DNA of 64,000 bases, from the NCBI RefSeq assembly GCF_016901135.1, contig NZ_JAFEVL010000042.1, forward strand, positions 1 through 64,000, given 5' to 3'. Shown piece after piece: positions 55,005 to 64,000 of this stretch. Position numbers and translations under genes: made by a program. Position 1 is the first letter of the stretch. The number at the start of each line of letters is the position of its first letter. The DNA comes from Martinezella lusitana. GTDB lineage: Bacteria; Pseudomonadota; Alphaproteobacteria; Rhizobiales; Rhizobiaceae. The notes beneath the pieces are model-generated. The model was not told the origin of the DNA. It saw only the letters and a program-made list of their open reading frames with translations, and ran no database searches.

Positions 55005-56778
55005 CGGCTTCCTGCAGCGATACAATGACGAACTCGTCGCCATCCGCCGCCGCGCGGCACGCTTCGCAGATGCCTTTCCGAAAATCGCCGGCCGTCTGCG
55101 CGTGACCGGCGAAGTTGCCGACGATCCCCATGTCGAGCGGCTGATCCAGAGTTTCGCCTATTCGGCTGCCCGCGTGCGCCAGAAGCTCGATGACGAGTTT
55201 CCGGAACTCACCGACGGCCTGCTCGAAACGCTTTACCCGCATTATCTCGCCCCGCTGCCCTCGATGAGCATCGTGCGCTTTGCGCCAAGCAACACGCTTG
55301 CCTCAGTTCAGACCGTTCCGCGTCATACGGAAATCTTCGCTGAGCCGATCGGCGGCGAGAGCTGCCGCTTTCGCACGACCCAGGATACCGATGTCGCGCC
55401 GATCGAGATCGTCTCGGCTTCGCTGGCAGGCCATCCGATCAGCGCGCCGCCCTCGCCGCACGCCGGTGCTGCCGGTTGCCTGCGTCTGTCGATCCGCGCG
55501 CGCGACACCAACAAGCCGCTCAACGAAATCGGCCTTGATCGGCTCCGGCTGCATATTGGCTCGTCCTGGCAGCAGGCGGTTGCCATCCACGAGCTTCTCG
55601 TCAACCACACGCTCGGCATCGCGCTTGCCCATCACGCGGATGATCGCGCCCCCGTGATGTTGCCGGCGAAGGCGCTGCGGCCGGTCGGATTCGAGCCGGA
55701 CGAAGCCATACTGCCCTATCCCGCCTCAAGCTTTGCCGGCTACCGATTGCTGACCGAATTTTTCGCGCTACCGCAGAAATTCCTCTTCATCGACATTGTT
55801 GGCCTGAAAGCCTGGTGTGGAGAGACGCTGGAGATCTTCATCTATCTCGATGAAACCAACGCAAAGCTGGAGCGGACGATTTCGGCGCGCGATTTCGTGC
55901 TCAACGCGACGCCGGTGGTCAATCTGTTCCGCCAGACCTGCGAGCCGATCGCGCTTGACGGCACGCGCACCGAATATCGCGTCCTGCCGGATGCCAGACG
56001 GCAGAAGACGCGCGAGATCTATGCGATCGACAGAGTGCTCGTGTCCGGACGCGCCGGCGAGGAGGAGCAGTGCCAGCCTTTCTTCGGTCGCGGCCTGAAG
56101 GGTGGAGCCTCGTCGCTGTTCTGGCAATGCGCTCGCCGTTTCGATGCCGATGACGGCACCTCGGACATGGAGATTGCCTTCGTGGATCGCGCGCGCCGCC
56201 CCAGCGGACCGATCGACAAGATCGCCAGCATCGACGCCCTTTGCCTCAATCGCGAACTGCCCGAACAACTGCCCTTCGGCGGCGGCCACCCCTATCTGCA
56301 GCTTGCCTCCGGTAGCGAAGCAGTCGGTACCGTCGAGGCGCTGATGGCTCCAACCCCTTCCGTGCGGATGAACGAGCAGCAGGGCCGCAACTGGCGACTC
56401 ATGTCGCATCTGCAGCTCAACCATCTCTCCATTTTCGACAATGACGGGGCCGCGCTGAAGGACATCCTTTCGCTCTACGCCTTCCGCGACAGCCGCGAGA
56501 CCAGACAGCTTGCCGATGCATTGGTGCGGATCGAGGCGAAGAGCTCGATGACCCGTCTTGGCAGCGGCGGCATGGTTCCTGGCACCGATATCCGGTTGGA
56601 ATTCGACCCCGCGGCGATCGACAGGCCGTCGGCCTATCTCTTTGGCAGCGTTCTCGACCGGTTTTTCGGTCTTTACACCTCGATCAATAGTTTCACCCGT
56701 CTCTCTATCTCAATGAAGGGACAATCAAAACCGATCGCCGTCTGGCCGGCCCGCGCCGCCGAACGGCCGCTGCTCTGA
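54997..56778 (+). CDS. tssF: T6SS baseplate protein TssF
   Basis: A 593-residue TssF/VasA/ImpG protein. Its N-terminus MADGFLQRYNDELVAIRRRAARFADAFPKIAGRL and HVERLIQSFAYSAARVRQKLDDEFPELTDGLLETLYPHYLAPLPSMSI are strongly family-like, as is the end FGLYTSINSFTRLSI. TssF forms the wedge with TssE, TssG and TssK. ATG 54997 overlaps the tssE stop by eight bases. Confidence 0.96.
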   Translation: MADGFLQRYNDELVAIRRRAARFADAFPKIAGRLRVTGEVADDPHVERLIQSFAYSAARVRQKLDDEFPELTDGLLETLYPHYLAPLPSMSIVRFAPSNTLASVQTVPRHTEIFAEPIGGESCRFRTTQDTDVAPIEIVSASLAGHPISAPPSPHAGAAGCLRLSIRARDTNKPLNEIGLDRLRLHIGSSWQQAVAIHELLVNHTLGIALAHHADDRAPVMLPAKALRPVGFEPDEAILPYPASSFAGYRLLTEFFALPQKFLFIDIVGLKAWCGETLEIFIYLDETNAKLERTISARDFVLNATPVVNLFRQTCEPIALDGTRTEYRVLPDARRQKTREIYAIDRVLVSGRAGEEEQCQPFFGRGLKGGASSLFWQCARRFDADDGTSDMEIAFVDRARRPSGPIDKIASIDALCLNRELPEQLPFGGGHPYLQLASGSEAVGTVEALMAPTPSVRMNEQQGRNWRLMSHLQLNHLSIFDNDGAALKDILSLYAFRDSRETRQLADALVRIEAKSSMTRLGSGGMVPGTDIRLEFDPAAIDRPSAYLFGSVLDRFFGLYTSINSFTRLSISMKGQSKPIAVWPARAAERPLL

Positions 56779-56790
56779 CGAAAGGATGGT

Positions 56791-57825
56791 TTGAAGCCGA
56801 TGGATCAATTCCGGCCGAGTGACAGCGACATGCTCGCATCGCTGCTCGAACGCGACCCCGGTCGCTTCGAGCCGACGACGGCATTCCGCGTCGCCCAACA
56901 TTCGGCTGGCGATCATCTGTCGGTGTCCTCGCCGCTCGGCGTTTCGCCGGCCCCGCTCGCCGTCAACGACTTCAAACGGAAAAGCAATGGTGCGTCGCTG
57001 AGTGCCAGCATGGGCGGTCTGCTCGGGCCGCTCGGGGCGATGCCGCCGAGCTACAATGAACTTGTGATGCGCGAGGAGCGCAATCGCGCCCGCGGACTTG
57101 CAAGCTTCTTCGATCTTTTCACCAGCCGTCTGACCGAGCTTTTCGTCGATGCCAGCGAAAAGTATCGCCTTGCCCGCCGGCTACGATGGAATCCGGACAG
57201 AAACGGAAACTCCTTCGTCACGACGCTTTTTTCGCTTGCGGGCTTCGGCACGGCTCGGCTGAAGGAGCAGGTTCGACCCGACGATGAGCTCATCCTCAGA
57301 TTTTCAGGTTTCTTTGCGGCCCGGACCCGCAATACGGTCAATCTGCAGGCCATACTGCATGAGTTCAGTGGGCTGCCCGTGGCAATCGAGCTGTTCAAAG
57401 GGCGTTGGCTTTCCATCCCCATCGAGGAGCGCAGCCGCATGGGCCAGGCCCACGGCGTGCAGCTGGGGGTAAACGCGACGGCGGGAGCGGCGATCCATGA
57501 TTTCGGCGGTAGTTTTCGCGTCGTCATCGGACCCGTCGACTACGAGGACTACTGCTCCCTTTCACCTGATAGCAGTAACATCGACGCGCTCTTTGCATTG
57601 ACACGCCTTTATGTCGGCCCGGCACTTGATTTCGATATTCAGGTCGTCCTGAAGAAGGAGCACATCCCCTTCTGCCGGCTGAGCGAAGACGGTGATCCGC
57701 CCAGGCTCGGCTGGAACAGCTGGGCACGCGTCGGCAATGCGGATCGCGACAGCGGGGACGCCATCATCGCCGAGCCACGCTCGAAGCGCGGGCCACCCAC
57801 CGAAGGAGGTGCCCATGCGGCTTGA
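56791..57825 (+). CDS. tssG: T6SS baseplate protein TssG
   Basis: A TssG/VasB/ImpH protein of 341-344 residues. The conserved N-terminal segment AFRVAQHSAGDHLSVSSPLGVSPAPLAVNDF is followed by GPLGAMPPSYNELVMREERNRARGLASFFDLFTSRLTELF and GARTRNTV-like FAARTRNTVNLQAIL. Start is either TTG 56791, four bases after AAAGGA, or ATG 56800; I kept the first. It overlaps tagH by 11 bases. Confidence 0.94.
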   Translation: MKPMDQFRPSDSDMLASLLERDPGRFEPTTAFRVAQHSAGDHLSVSSPLGVSPAPLAVNDFKRKSNGASLSASMGGLLGPLGAMPPSYNELVMREERNRARGLASFFDLFTSRLTELFVDASEKYRLARRLRWNPDRNGNSFVTTLFSLAGFGTARLKEQVRPDDELILRFSGFFAARTRNTVNLQAILHEFSGLPVAIELFKGRWLSIPIEERSRMGQAHGVQLGVNATAGAAIHDFGGSFRVVIGPVDYEDYCSLSPDSSNIDALFALTRLYVGPALDFDIQVVLKKEHIPFCRLSEDGDPPRLGWNSWARVGNADRDSGDAIIAEPRSKRGPPTEGGAHAA

Positions 57826-59008
57826 GTTGCGTCAGATCGCTGGTGAGGGTGCGAGCAAAGGCTGGTTCTTCGAGCGCGGCAAGCGCACGCTCGGTCGGTC
57901 ACCGGACTGCGACTGGCAAGTATCGGACCCGCGGCGTCTGGTTTCGAAGATCCATTGCGTGATCGAGCGGGATCGTGGCGGCTTCCTGTTGCGCGACCAG
58001 AGCGCCAATGGCACCGAGGTCGATGGCGTCACGATCCTTGAAGGCGAAACCGCAAGGCTGGCGGACAAATCGAAGATCGCTTTTGGCGACATCGCCTTCA
58101 CTGTCGTCATCACCGGCGAAGCCGATCGCGATATTGACGATCCGGCCGCCGATCTACGCCTCAGCGACGAGACCATGACGATCTCCTCGATCCTCGCCGA
58201 TATTGCGCCCGGCGGCGGCACAGCGAACGGCATACTCGGCCAGCGCGGCGGAGAAGACTGGATCGCGGCCATTCCGCAGTCGACGCGAAAGGATAAGCAG
58301 TCGAGCCGCAATGTCGATGTCGGCTGGAGCGGCCCGCCCGATATCGATGGTATCAAGCCGATCTTGCCTGACGATTGGAACGCGGACTTCAATCTAGGCA
58401 GCCAGCTCGAGCATGGCGCAGCAACACATGTCTCCGTTGCCGTCGCCCGCAACGCCAGCAGGGATGCGACCGATACTGCGAGAACGATCGTTCCAGCCAA
58501 TGACGCGCAATCCGCCGATGAACCGGAGCATGGGGCACGCAGCGAGCCGATCGTGCCGGAAGACGACCCGCTTTTGAAGCTGGAATCTCTTGTCGACGCA
58601 ATGGAGCAGGCGCTTGGCGATGAATGCTCGATCTTCGGCATCGAGGATCAGGACACCCATTCTCTCGCTACGCCTTACGGCCGGAGCCGTGCCGAGCGGC
58701 TTGCCGACCGCCTTCGTTCTCTCGTGTCACGACAATCCACCCTCAACGCGGGTCTTGAAAACCTTATTCGCGAGGCGAGCCGCATGTTCGAGCCCCGCAT
58801 GATCGAAGCCCACGTCGATGCCACCCCGCGCAAGGTGCTGTGGCATGGCAGCCGGGACTACTGGAAGACCTATCGCGCCCAGTTCGAAAGGGACGGCCGG
58901 AGCATTTCCGTCCGCGATTTGCTGGCAGAGGCCGTGTGCGCCGCCGCGGATAGCCGCGACGAACAGGATATCAGCACCATTGCAGAGAGGACGGGCAACA
59001 CCCGATGA
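57815..59008 (+). CDS. tagH: T6SS FHA-domain protein TagH (ImpI/Fha)
   Basis: A 397-residue protein with an FHA domain at the N-terminus (about 5-95: KRTLGRSPDCDWQVSDPRRLVSKIHCVIERD and DQSANGTEVDG), a long variable linker, and the TagH C-terminal domain (LADRLRSLVSRQSTLNAGLENLIREASRMFEPRMI). FHA proteins bind phosphothreonine and relay the PpkA kinase signal that triggers T6SS firing; the kinase gene is expected further right. The start has a near-perfect GAAGGAGG. Confidence 0.94.
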   Translation: MRLELRQIAGEGASKGWFFERGKRTLGRSPDCDWQVSDPRRLVSKIHCVIERDRGGFLLRDQSANGTEVDGVTILEGETARLADKSKIAFGDIAFTVVITGEADRDIDDPAADLRLSDETMTISSILADIAPGGGTANGILGQRGGEDWIAAIPQSTRKDKQSSRNVDVGWSGPPDIDGIKPILPDDWNADFNLGSQLEHGAATHVSVAVARNASRDATDTARTIVPANDAQSADEPEHGARSEPIVPEDDPLLKLESLVDAMEQALGDECSIFGIEDQDTHSLATPYGRSRAERLADRLRSLVSRQSTLNAGLENLIREASRMFEPRMIEAHVDATPRKVLWHGSRDYWKTYRAQFERDGRSISVRDLLAEAVCAAADSRDEQDISTIAERTGNTR

Positions 59009-60345
59009 AGAACGAAAATCGAGTGGCGTGGAGCGAGGGCATGTTCCTTCGCGTACAGCATTTCCAGCAGGCCGATCGCTGGACGGAGCGACTGGTGCGC
59101 ACGACCGCGCGGGGCTTGGCGCCCTATCCCTGGGGCGTTGCGGAAATCGGCGTCGACCGCAGCGCGCTCGCCATCGGCCAGTTCGCGCTATCGAACCTGC
59201 GCGGTATCCTGCCCGATGGAACGCCGTTCGAAGCGCCCATCGACGCGGACTTGCCGCCTCCGCTCGATCTGGACGATTCCACGAAGAATGCCATCGTTTA
59301 TCTCGCCCTGCCGGCGCGCCAGCCCGGCAAGGCGGACGTGGCATTGAACGGCAGCGCGATGCGCAACAGCGTGCGCGTCACCGCCTCGCTATACGAGGCG
59401 CCGGATTCCAATATCGAAACCGACTTCATGGCGCCGATCGATGTCGGCCGCCTCAGCTTGCGCTACCTGAAGACCGGTGACGAGCTCGCCGGTTACGAAC
59501 TGATCGGCCTTGCCCGCATCATCGAGGTGCGCTCGGACAGGGCGGTCATCCTTGATCCCGATTATATCGCTCCCTGCCTCAACTGCGCCGCCGAAGCGCG
59601 GCTGAACGAGCTGATCACCGAATTGCTTGGCATCGTGCGTCACCGCGCCGAGGCAATTGCGGAACGCATCGGCGACCCGACGGTGCGCGGCACCGCCGAG
59701 GTGGGCGATTATTTCCTGCTGCACATCCTCAATCGAGCCGATCCGATGTTGCGCCACATTGCGGCGAATGCATCGAGGATGCATCCGATGGCCTTCTACG
59801 AACAATGCATCGAGCTTGCCGGCGAGCTCGCCACATTCACGACCGACAGCAAACGGGCGAGCGATTTCCCACCTTACCGCCACGATGATCTGAAGGCGAC
59901 ATTTGCAGCTGTTTTCAATGATCTGCGCGCTTCTCTTTCCTCAGTGCTGGAACAGGCTGCGGTCGCAATCGAGCTCATCGAGCGGCGGCACGATGTGCGT
60001 GTCGGCACCATCAACGACCGCTCGCTGCTCAAGGATGCGGGCTTCGTGCTTGCCGTGCGCGCCGAGATGTCGGCCGAGGACGTGCGGCGCAAGCTGCCGG
60101 CGCAGATCAAGATCGGACCGGTCGAGCGGATCGCCGAGCTCGTCAATGTCGCGTTGCCCGGCATCCCCGCCCGCCCGCTGCCTGTTCTGCCGCGGCAGCT
60201 GCCCTACCGATCCGGGACGATCTATTTCGAACTCGATACGAAGAATCCGCTTTGGAAACAGCTTGATACCTCCGGCGCGATCGCCCTGCATCTTGCCGGC
60301 GACTTCCCTGGCCTGGAGATGGAACTGTGGGCTCTCAGAGAATGA
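59005..60345 (+). CDS. tssK: T6SS baseplate protein TssK
   Basis: A 446-residue TssK/ImpJ protein that connects baseplate to the membrane complex. Family marks are NRVAWSEGMFLRVQHFQQADRWTERLV at the start and the C-terminal SAEDVRRKLPAQIKIGPVERIAELVNVALPGIPARPLP with YFELDTKNPLWKQL. It overlaps tagH and tssL by four bases each (ATGA). Confidence 0.96.
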   Translation: MKNENRVAWSEGMFLRVQHFQQADRWTERLVRTTARGLAPYPWGVAEIGVDRSALAIGQFALSNLRGILPDGTPFEAPIDADLPPPLDLDDSTKNAIVYLALPARQPGKADVALNGSAMRNSVRVTASLYEAPDSNIETDFMAPIDVGRLSLRYLKTGDELAGYELIGLARIIEVRSDRAVILDPDYIAPCLNCAAEARLNELITELLGIVRHRAEAIAERIGDPTVRGTAEVGDYFLLHILNRADPMLRHIAANASRMHPMAFYEQCIELAGELATFTTDSKRASDFPPYRHDDLKATFAAVFNDLRASLSSVLEQAAVAIELIERRHDVRVGTINDRSLLKDAGFVLAVRAEMSAEDVRRKLPAQIKIGPVERIAELVNVALPGIPARPLPVLPRQLPYRSGTIYFELDTKNPLWKQLDTSGAIALHLAGDFPGLEMELWALRE

Positions 60346-61862
60346 ACACACCACGATCGACACCATGGCACGAGTTGCCGACCATCATCGAGCTGACCGA
60401 GAGCGGCGCCAAGAAGAACGACGCTGCCCGCAAGATGGCCGACATCCTGGATGACGAACTCGATCAGCAGGCGGCAGTGGCGCCCGGCGGCTGGTCCGTC
60501 GATACCTTGATCCGCAACTTCCGTTTTGGCGGCGAGGACGTTCCGACCATCGTGCGCTCGGCCGCTCCCCTGCTCAACCTTGCCCATAATCTCCGCAACA
60601 CCGATGAGCAGCCTGATATCGCCGAGCTGCGGCGCGTAACGATCGAGGCCGTCGGGCGCTATGAACGCGATCTCGCCAGCGCCCGTATCAGTCCGGAGCG
60701 GGCGCGGGCAGCGCATTATGTGGTCTGCGCAACCATCGACGACGTGGTGCTGAGCAAGCGCTGGGGCGTGCGCGCCGGCTGGGCGCGCTCCGGCCTCGTC
60801 TCCACCTTCCACATGGATGTCACCGGCGGCGACCGGGTGTTCGATCTCCTCGACCATTTCCAGCAGAGCCCGGGCACCAACAAGGATCTGTTGCTCCTTA
60901 TATATCTCTGCCTGTCATTGGCCTTCGAAGGCCGCACGCGCGTTTCGCCGCGAGGTTCGCTGGAACTCGGCCGCATCCGCGATAGCCTCTACAAGACGCT
61001 GCTCGGGCAATATGGCGTCTTCGAGCGCGAGTTGTCGCCGCATTGGCGTGGCGTTTCCGCCCGGCACAAGCCGCTGCGCACCGCTGTCGCGCTTTGGACT
61101 GTCCTTTCCGTGCTCGCGCTGCTGTTTGCACTCGGCTACATGTTCTTCACGCTCTCGCTCAATCAGGCTTCGGATGCGACCTTCGAGCGCCTGGCAAACC
61201 TGCCGCCGCGCGACACACCGAGCGTTCTGATCGACACGCCGAAACCCAAGGAGACGGTCGCCGAGGTTCCACCGCCGCCAAAGAAGCTGCCTGAAATGCC
61301 CCCGCCGGTGGTCAAGCCGGCCCCGAGCCCGCTCGACAATCTGCTGGCTTTCCTTCAGCCGGAAGTCGACCGCAAGCTCGTCACACTTTCCAATTCCAAC
61401 GGGCGACTGCTGGTCCGCATCAACAATTCCGGTCTGTTCGACACCGGCAGCGCCGAAGTTAGTGACCGGTTCCGCGACCTTCTCCAGCGCATCGGCGGCG
61501 CCCTCGCCTCGGAGAGATTCCGCGCCGTGGTCGTCGGCTACACAGACAATGTGCCGATCCGAACGACCCAATTTCCGTCGAACTGGCACCTATCCGAAGC
61601 CCGTGCCCGCGCCGTCGGCGATATCCTGGCTGCTTATACCGGCAAGGATGCGATCCTGACGGAAGGACGGGCCGACAGCGATCCGCTGGCAGGCAACGAC
61701 ACGCCGGAGGGCCGCGAAACAAATCGGCGCACGGAAATCCTGGTGCTGACCGATCCGACGCAACGGCTTGGTGACGCCGCCCTCGATCCGCAGCCGACGG
61801 CTGGCCCGCTGAGCGGCAACGCGACTCCCGCGCCGTCAGCAACGACGGGGGCTGCCCGATGA
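60342..61862 (+). CDS. tssL: T6SS membrane protein TssL with OmpA-like domain (ImpK)
   Basis: A 506-residue protein. The cytoplasmic DotU/TssL part (about 65-235) has VRSAAPLLNLAHNLRNT, DVVLSKRWG and DLLLLIYLCLSLAFEGR. One membrane helix lies at about 248-271. The Pro-rich linker (about 305-330) leads to a periplasmic OmpA-like domain with NWHLSEARARAVGDIL and GRADSDPLAGN, which binds peptidoglycan. Start ATG 60342 overlaps the tssK stop. This longer architecture is common in alphaproteobacteria. Confidence 0.95.
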   Translation: MNTPRSTPWHELPTIIELTESGAKKNDAARKMADILDDELDQQAAVAPGGWSVDTLIRNFRFGGEDVPTIVRSAAPLLNLAHNLRNTDEQPDIAELRRVTIEAVGRYERDLASARISPERARAAHYVVCATIDDVVLSKRWGVRAGWARSGLVSTFHMDVTGGDRVFDLLDHFQQSPGTNKDLLLLIYLCLSLAFEGRTRVSPRGSLELGRIRDSLYKTLLGQYGVFERELSPHWRGVSARHKPLRTAVALWTVLSVLALLFALGYMFFTLSLNQASDATFERLANLPPRDTPSVLIDTPKPKETVAEVPPPPKKLPEMPPPVVKPAPSPLDNLLAFLQPEVDRKLVTLSNSNGRLLVRINNSGLFDTGSAEVSDRFRDLLQRIGGALASERFRAVVVGYTDNVPIRTTQFPSNWHLSEARARAVGDILAAYTGKDAILTEGRADSDPLAGNDTPEGRETNRRTEILVLTDPTQRLGDAALDPQPTAGPLSGNATPAPSATTGAAR

Positions 61863-64000
61863 ACCCGCTCGGTATATTTTATACGCTTCGCTCCTATGTT
61901 TCGGTCTATGCCGGGCTTCTCGGCCAGCGTTTCATATCGCTTATCTGGGTCGCGGCCATCTGCGTCCTCATCTGGTTCTACGGCTATACGATCGGCTACG
62001 GCACCTTCAAACCGCTGGCCACCGTCAGTGCCCGCCTGATCGCAATCGGCGTGGTCATTGCGGTTTGGCTCGCCTATCTGCTGATCTCGAGGCTGCGCGC
62101 CCGTAAGCGGGACAAGGCACTTGTGGACGGCATCAGCGACGATGCAGCAAGCCAGCAGGCCGAAGTCGGAGAGATCCATAGCCGCCTCAAGGAAGCTTTG
62201 CTGCTGCTGCGTCGCATCAGCAAGAAGCGCTTCGGCTATATCTATGAGCTGCCCTGGTACGTCATATTCGGCGCTCCCGGCTCCGGAAAGACCACTGCGC
62301 TCAGCAATTCGGGATTGAAGTTTCCGCTTGGCGACGCGCTTGGAAGCAATTCGGTGCAGGGTGTGGGCGGCACCCGCAACTGCAATTGGTGGTTCGCCGA
62401 CGAGGCGATCCTCATCGATACGGCAGGCCGATATACGACCCAGGATGATCTGAACGGCGCATCGAAGGCAGGATGGGAGGGCTTCCTCGGTCTCTTGAGA
62501 AAATACCGCCGGTCGCAGCCGATCAACGGCGCCCTCGTCACGCTCTCGATCGGCGACCTGCTCGGCCGCGATCATGAGGCGCAGCTCGACGAAGTGCGTT
62601 CCATTCGCAAGCGGCTATCGGAGCTTGACGAATATCTGCAGGCGCGCGTGCCGGTCTATGTCATTCTGACCAAGGCCGATCTGTTGACCGGCTTCGTCGA
62701 ATTTTTCGACGGACTTGCGAAGACCGATCGCGAACAGGTCTGGGGCACGACCTTCAATCTCGACGAAAGCTACAAGGGCGAAAAGCTGCCCGAACGCTTC
62801 ATGGAAGAATTCGCGCTGCTGCAGCAGCGGGTCGATGCGATGCTGATCGAAAGACTGCAGCAGGAGCCGAATATCGAGGTTCGCGGCCGGATATTCCGCT
62901 TCCCCGCGGAGCTTGCCTCGCTGGGCGAACGGTTGCAGGAAGTGCTGAGCGAGCTTTGCTCGTCCTCGAGCCTCGTCGAAGCGCCGCTGATGCGCGGCGT
63001 CTATTTCGCATCCGGGACGCAAGGCCGGGAGACAGCGCTTGCGGAAACGCCCCGCATGCGCCGCAGCTATTTCCTGTCGCGCCTCTTCAAGGAAGTCATC
63101 TTCGGCGAGGCGTCGTTGGTCGCGCGCGACAGGCGCTTGTCCGGCCGCCAAACGATGATCCGGCGCATCGCCTATGGCGCGGCAGCGCTCGCGCTCGCTA
63201 TCGTCTTCACCGGCTGGACGGCAACCTATTTTCAGAACTCGCGCGCCATTGCCGCCGCCGAGCGGCGCATCGACAATTACGAGAAGCTGGCGAACGGTAT
63301 TCCGGTGCGCGATGTCAACGACGCGGATTTCCTGCGGGTCCTGCCGGCTCTGGACAATCTGCGCGCCGTGACCGGCGGCTTTGACGAGGCAAGGGTCTGG
63401 CCGACGAGTTTCGGCCTCGACCAGGAGGACAAGATCGCCAGCCGCCAGCGTGGCGCCTATCAGCGTGCGTTGAATTCCCTCTTGCTGCCGCGCATGCTGG
63501 TGGAGCTTCAAAGGGAGCTCAAGCAGTCTCCTGATGTCCAGAAGACCTTCGACAGCTTGAAGCTCTACGGGATGCTCGGCGGACTGGGACCTGTCGATAA
63601 GGATTTCGTCTCGCAACAGGCGGAAGACATGTTTGCCGCGCTCTATCCAGGCGAAGGACGCGTCGCCACCCGGAAGGCTCTGGTCACGCATGTCGAGGCC
63701 TTGGCGGCCGGCAGCCTGCCGGCGATCGAACTCGACAATACGCTGATCGCCAAGGCACGCGACACCATCCGCCCACAGGGTCTCGCCGCGCGCACCTATG
63801 ACATTCTCGCCCACTCCCGTCAGGCACGCCAACTCGATCCATGGATTCCTGGGGACGCTTTGGGGCCGCTCGGCGCACAAGTCTTCCAGCGAAAGTCAAA
63901 AGCAGCGCTGCACGATGGCATGCCGGGAATTTTCACCGGCAAGGGCTATCGCACCGTCGTGCTGCCGAGTGTCGAAACAGCGGCGTCAGAAGCGCTTAGG
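61859..64000 (+). CDS. tssM: T6SS membrane protein TssM (IcmF), cut by window end
   Basis: The first 714 residues of TssM/ImpL. Two membrane helices lie near the start (about 20-70), then an NTPase-like domain with Walker A GAPGSGKTT (about 137-145) and the Walker B-like ILIDTAGRY, then LLRKYRRSQPINGALVTLSIGDLL and a third helix at about 436-460 (IAYGAAALALAIVFTGW) leading to the periplasmic part. TssM spans the envelope with TssL and TssJ. ATG 61859 overlaps the tssL stop (ATGA). The frame is open to the end of the window. Confidence 0.95.
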   Translation, partial: MNPLGIFYTLRSYVSVYAGLLGQRFISLIWVAAICVLIWFYGYTIGYGTFKPLATVSARLIAIGVVIAVWLAYLLISRLRARKRDKALVDGISDDAASQQAEVGEIHSRLKEALLLLRRISKKRFGYIYELPWYVIFGAPGSGKTTALSNSGLKFPLGDALGSNSVQGVGGTRNCNWWFADEAILIDTAGRYTTQDDLNGASKAGWEGFLGLLRKYRRSQPINGALVTLSIGDLLGRDHEAQLDEVRSIRKRLSELDEYLQARVPVYVILTKADLLTGFVEFFDGLAKTDREQVWGTTFNLDESYKGEKLPERFMEEFALLQQRVDAMLIERLQQEPNIEVRGRIFRFPAELASLGERLQEVLSELCSSSSLVEAPLMRGVYFASGTQGRETALAETPRMRRSYFLSRLFKEVIFGEASLVARDRRLSGRQTMIRRIAYGAAALALAIVFTGWTATYFQNSRAIAAAERRIDNYEKLANGIPVRDVNDADFLRVLPALDNLRAVTGGFDEARVWPTSFGLDQEDKIASRQRGAYQRALNSLLLPRMLVELQRELKQSPDVQKTFDSLKLYGMLGGLGPVDKDFVSQQAEDMFAALYPGEGRVATRKALVTHVEALAAGSLPAIELDNTLIAKARDTIRPQGLAARTYDILAHSRQARQLDPWIPGDALGPLGAQVFQRKSKAALHDGMPGIFTGKGYRTVVLPSVETAASEALR

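Overview
The window looks like rhizobial (Rhizobium/Agrobacterium-type, Alphaproteobacteria) DNA. The type VI secretion genes run in the same order as the imp locus first described in Rhizobium leguminosarum. Other signs are the small CsbD-like and host-attachment proteins, the RbsABC-like sugar importers typical of these genomes, and GC-rich coding DNA. I see no tRNA, rRNA or CRISPR array, and nothing shows whether this is chromosome or plasmid.

Left part (1-12.7 kb) is an eroded region. It holds a truncated AI-2E-type permease fragment, a transglutaminase-like protease and a cation/proton antiporter broken three ways: a one-base frameshift, an in-frame TGA and an IS21-family insertion with a 7-bp target duplication. 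The IS itself has a broken istA but an intact istB, and its ends carry transposase-type repeats at an exact 23-bp period. Small stress/surface genes follow (host attachment protein, secreted protein, CsbD, cold shock protein, RsgA), then an IS66-type transposase remnant and a Fic enzyme whose promoter is packed with palindromes.

Middle part (12.7-33.2 kb) is metabolic and regulatory. A TetR gene is divergent from an EmrA/EmrB efflux pair, with a perfect inverted repeat just upstream of emrA. An EamA exporter and a PAS-GGDEF-EAL protein follow. A sugar-acid set (GntR regulator, mannonate-dehydratase-like protein, KdgD, lactonase) runs leftwards. Divergent from it is a nine-kilobase operon: ABC importer (ATPase, permease, binding protein), short-chain dehydrogenase, DhaK, DhaL, a SorC-type regulator fused to a second DhaK, and a second DhaL. 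The operon reads as import of a polyol or ketose, oxidation to a ketose, and phosphorylation, with the regulator covalently joined to a kinase subunit.

Right part (33.4-64 kb) is a type VI secretion system. Rightwards from 49 kb lie tssA, tssB, two tssC-like genes, tagJ, tssE, tssF, tssG, tagH, tssK, tssL and tssM (cut by the window end), mostly joined by 4- to 11-bp overlaps. Leftwards from 48.7 kb lie clpV, hcp, a small unknown gene and vgrG, then two payload modules. Module one is a DNA/RNA non-specific endonuclease with two YezG-like immunity genes. Module two is a DUF2169 adaptor, a ketosynthase-like protein without catalytic residues, and a PAAR-like DUF4150 protein carrying a PD-(D/E)xK (VRR-NUC-like) nuclease, followed by three tandem DUF3396-type immunity genes, the last frameshifted. 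Between the modules is an 83-residue protein whose tail resembles the C-terminus of this VgrG.
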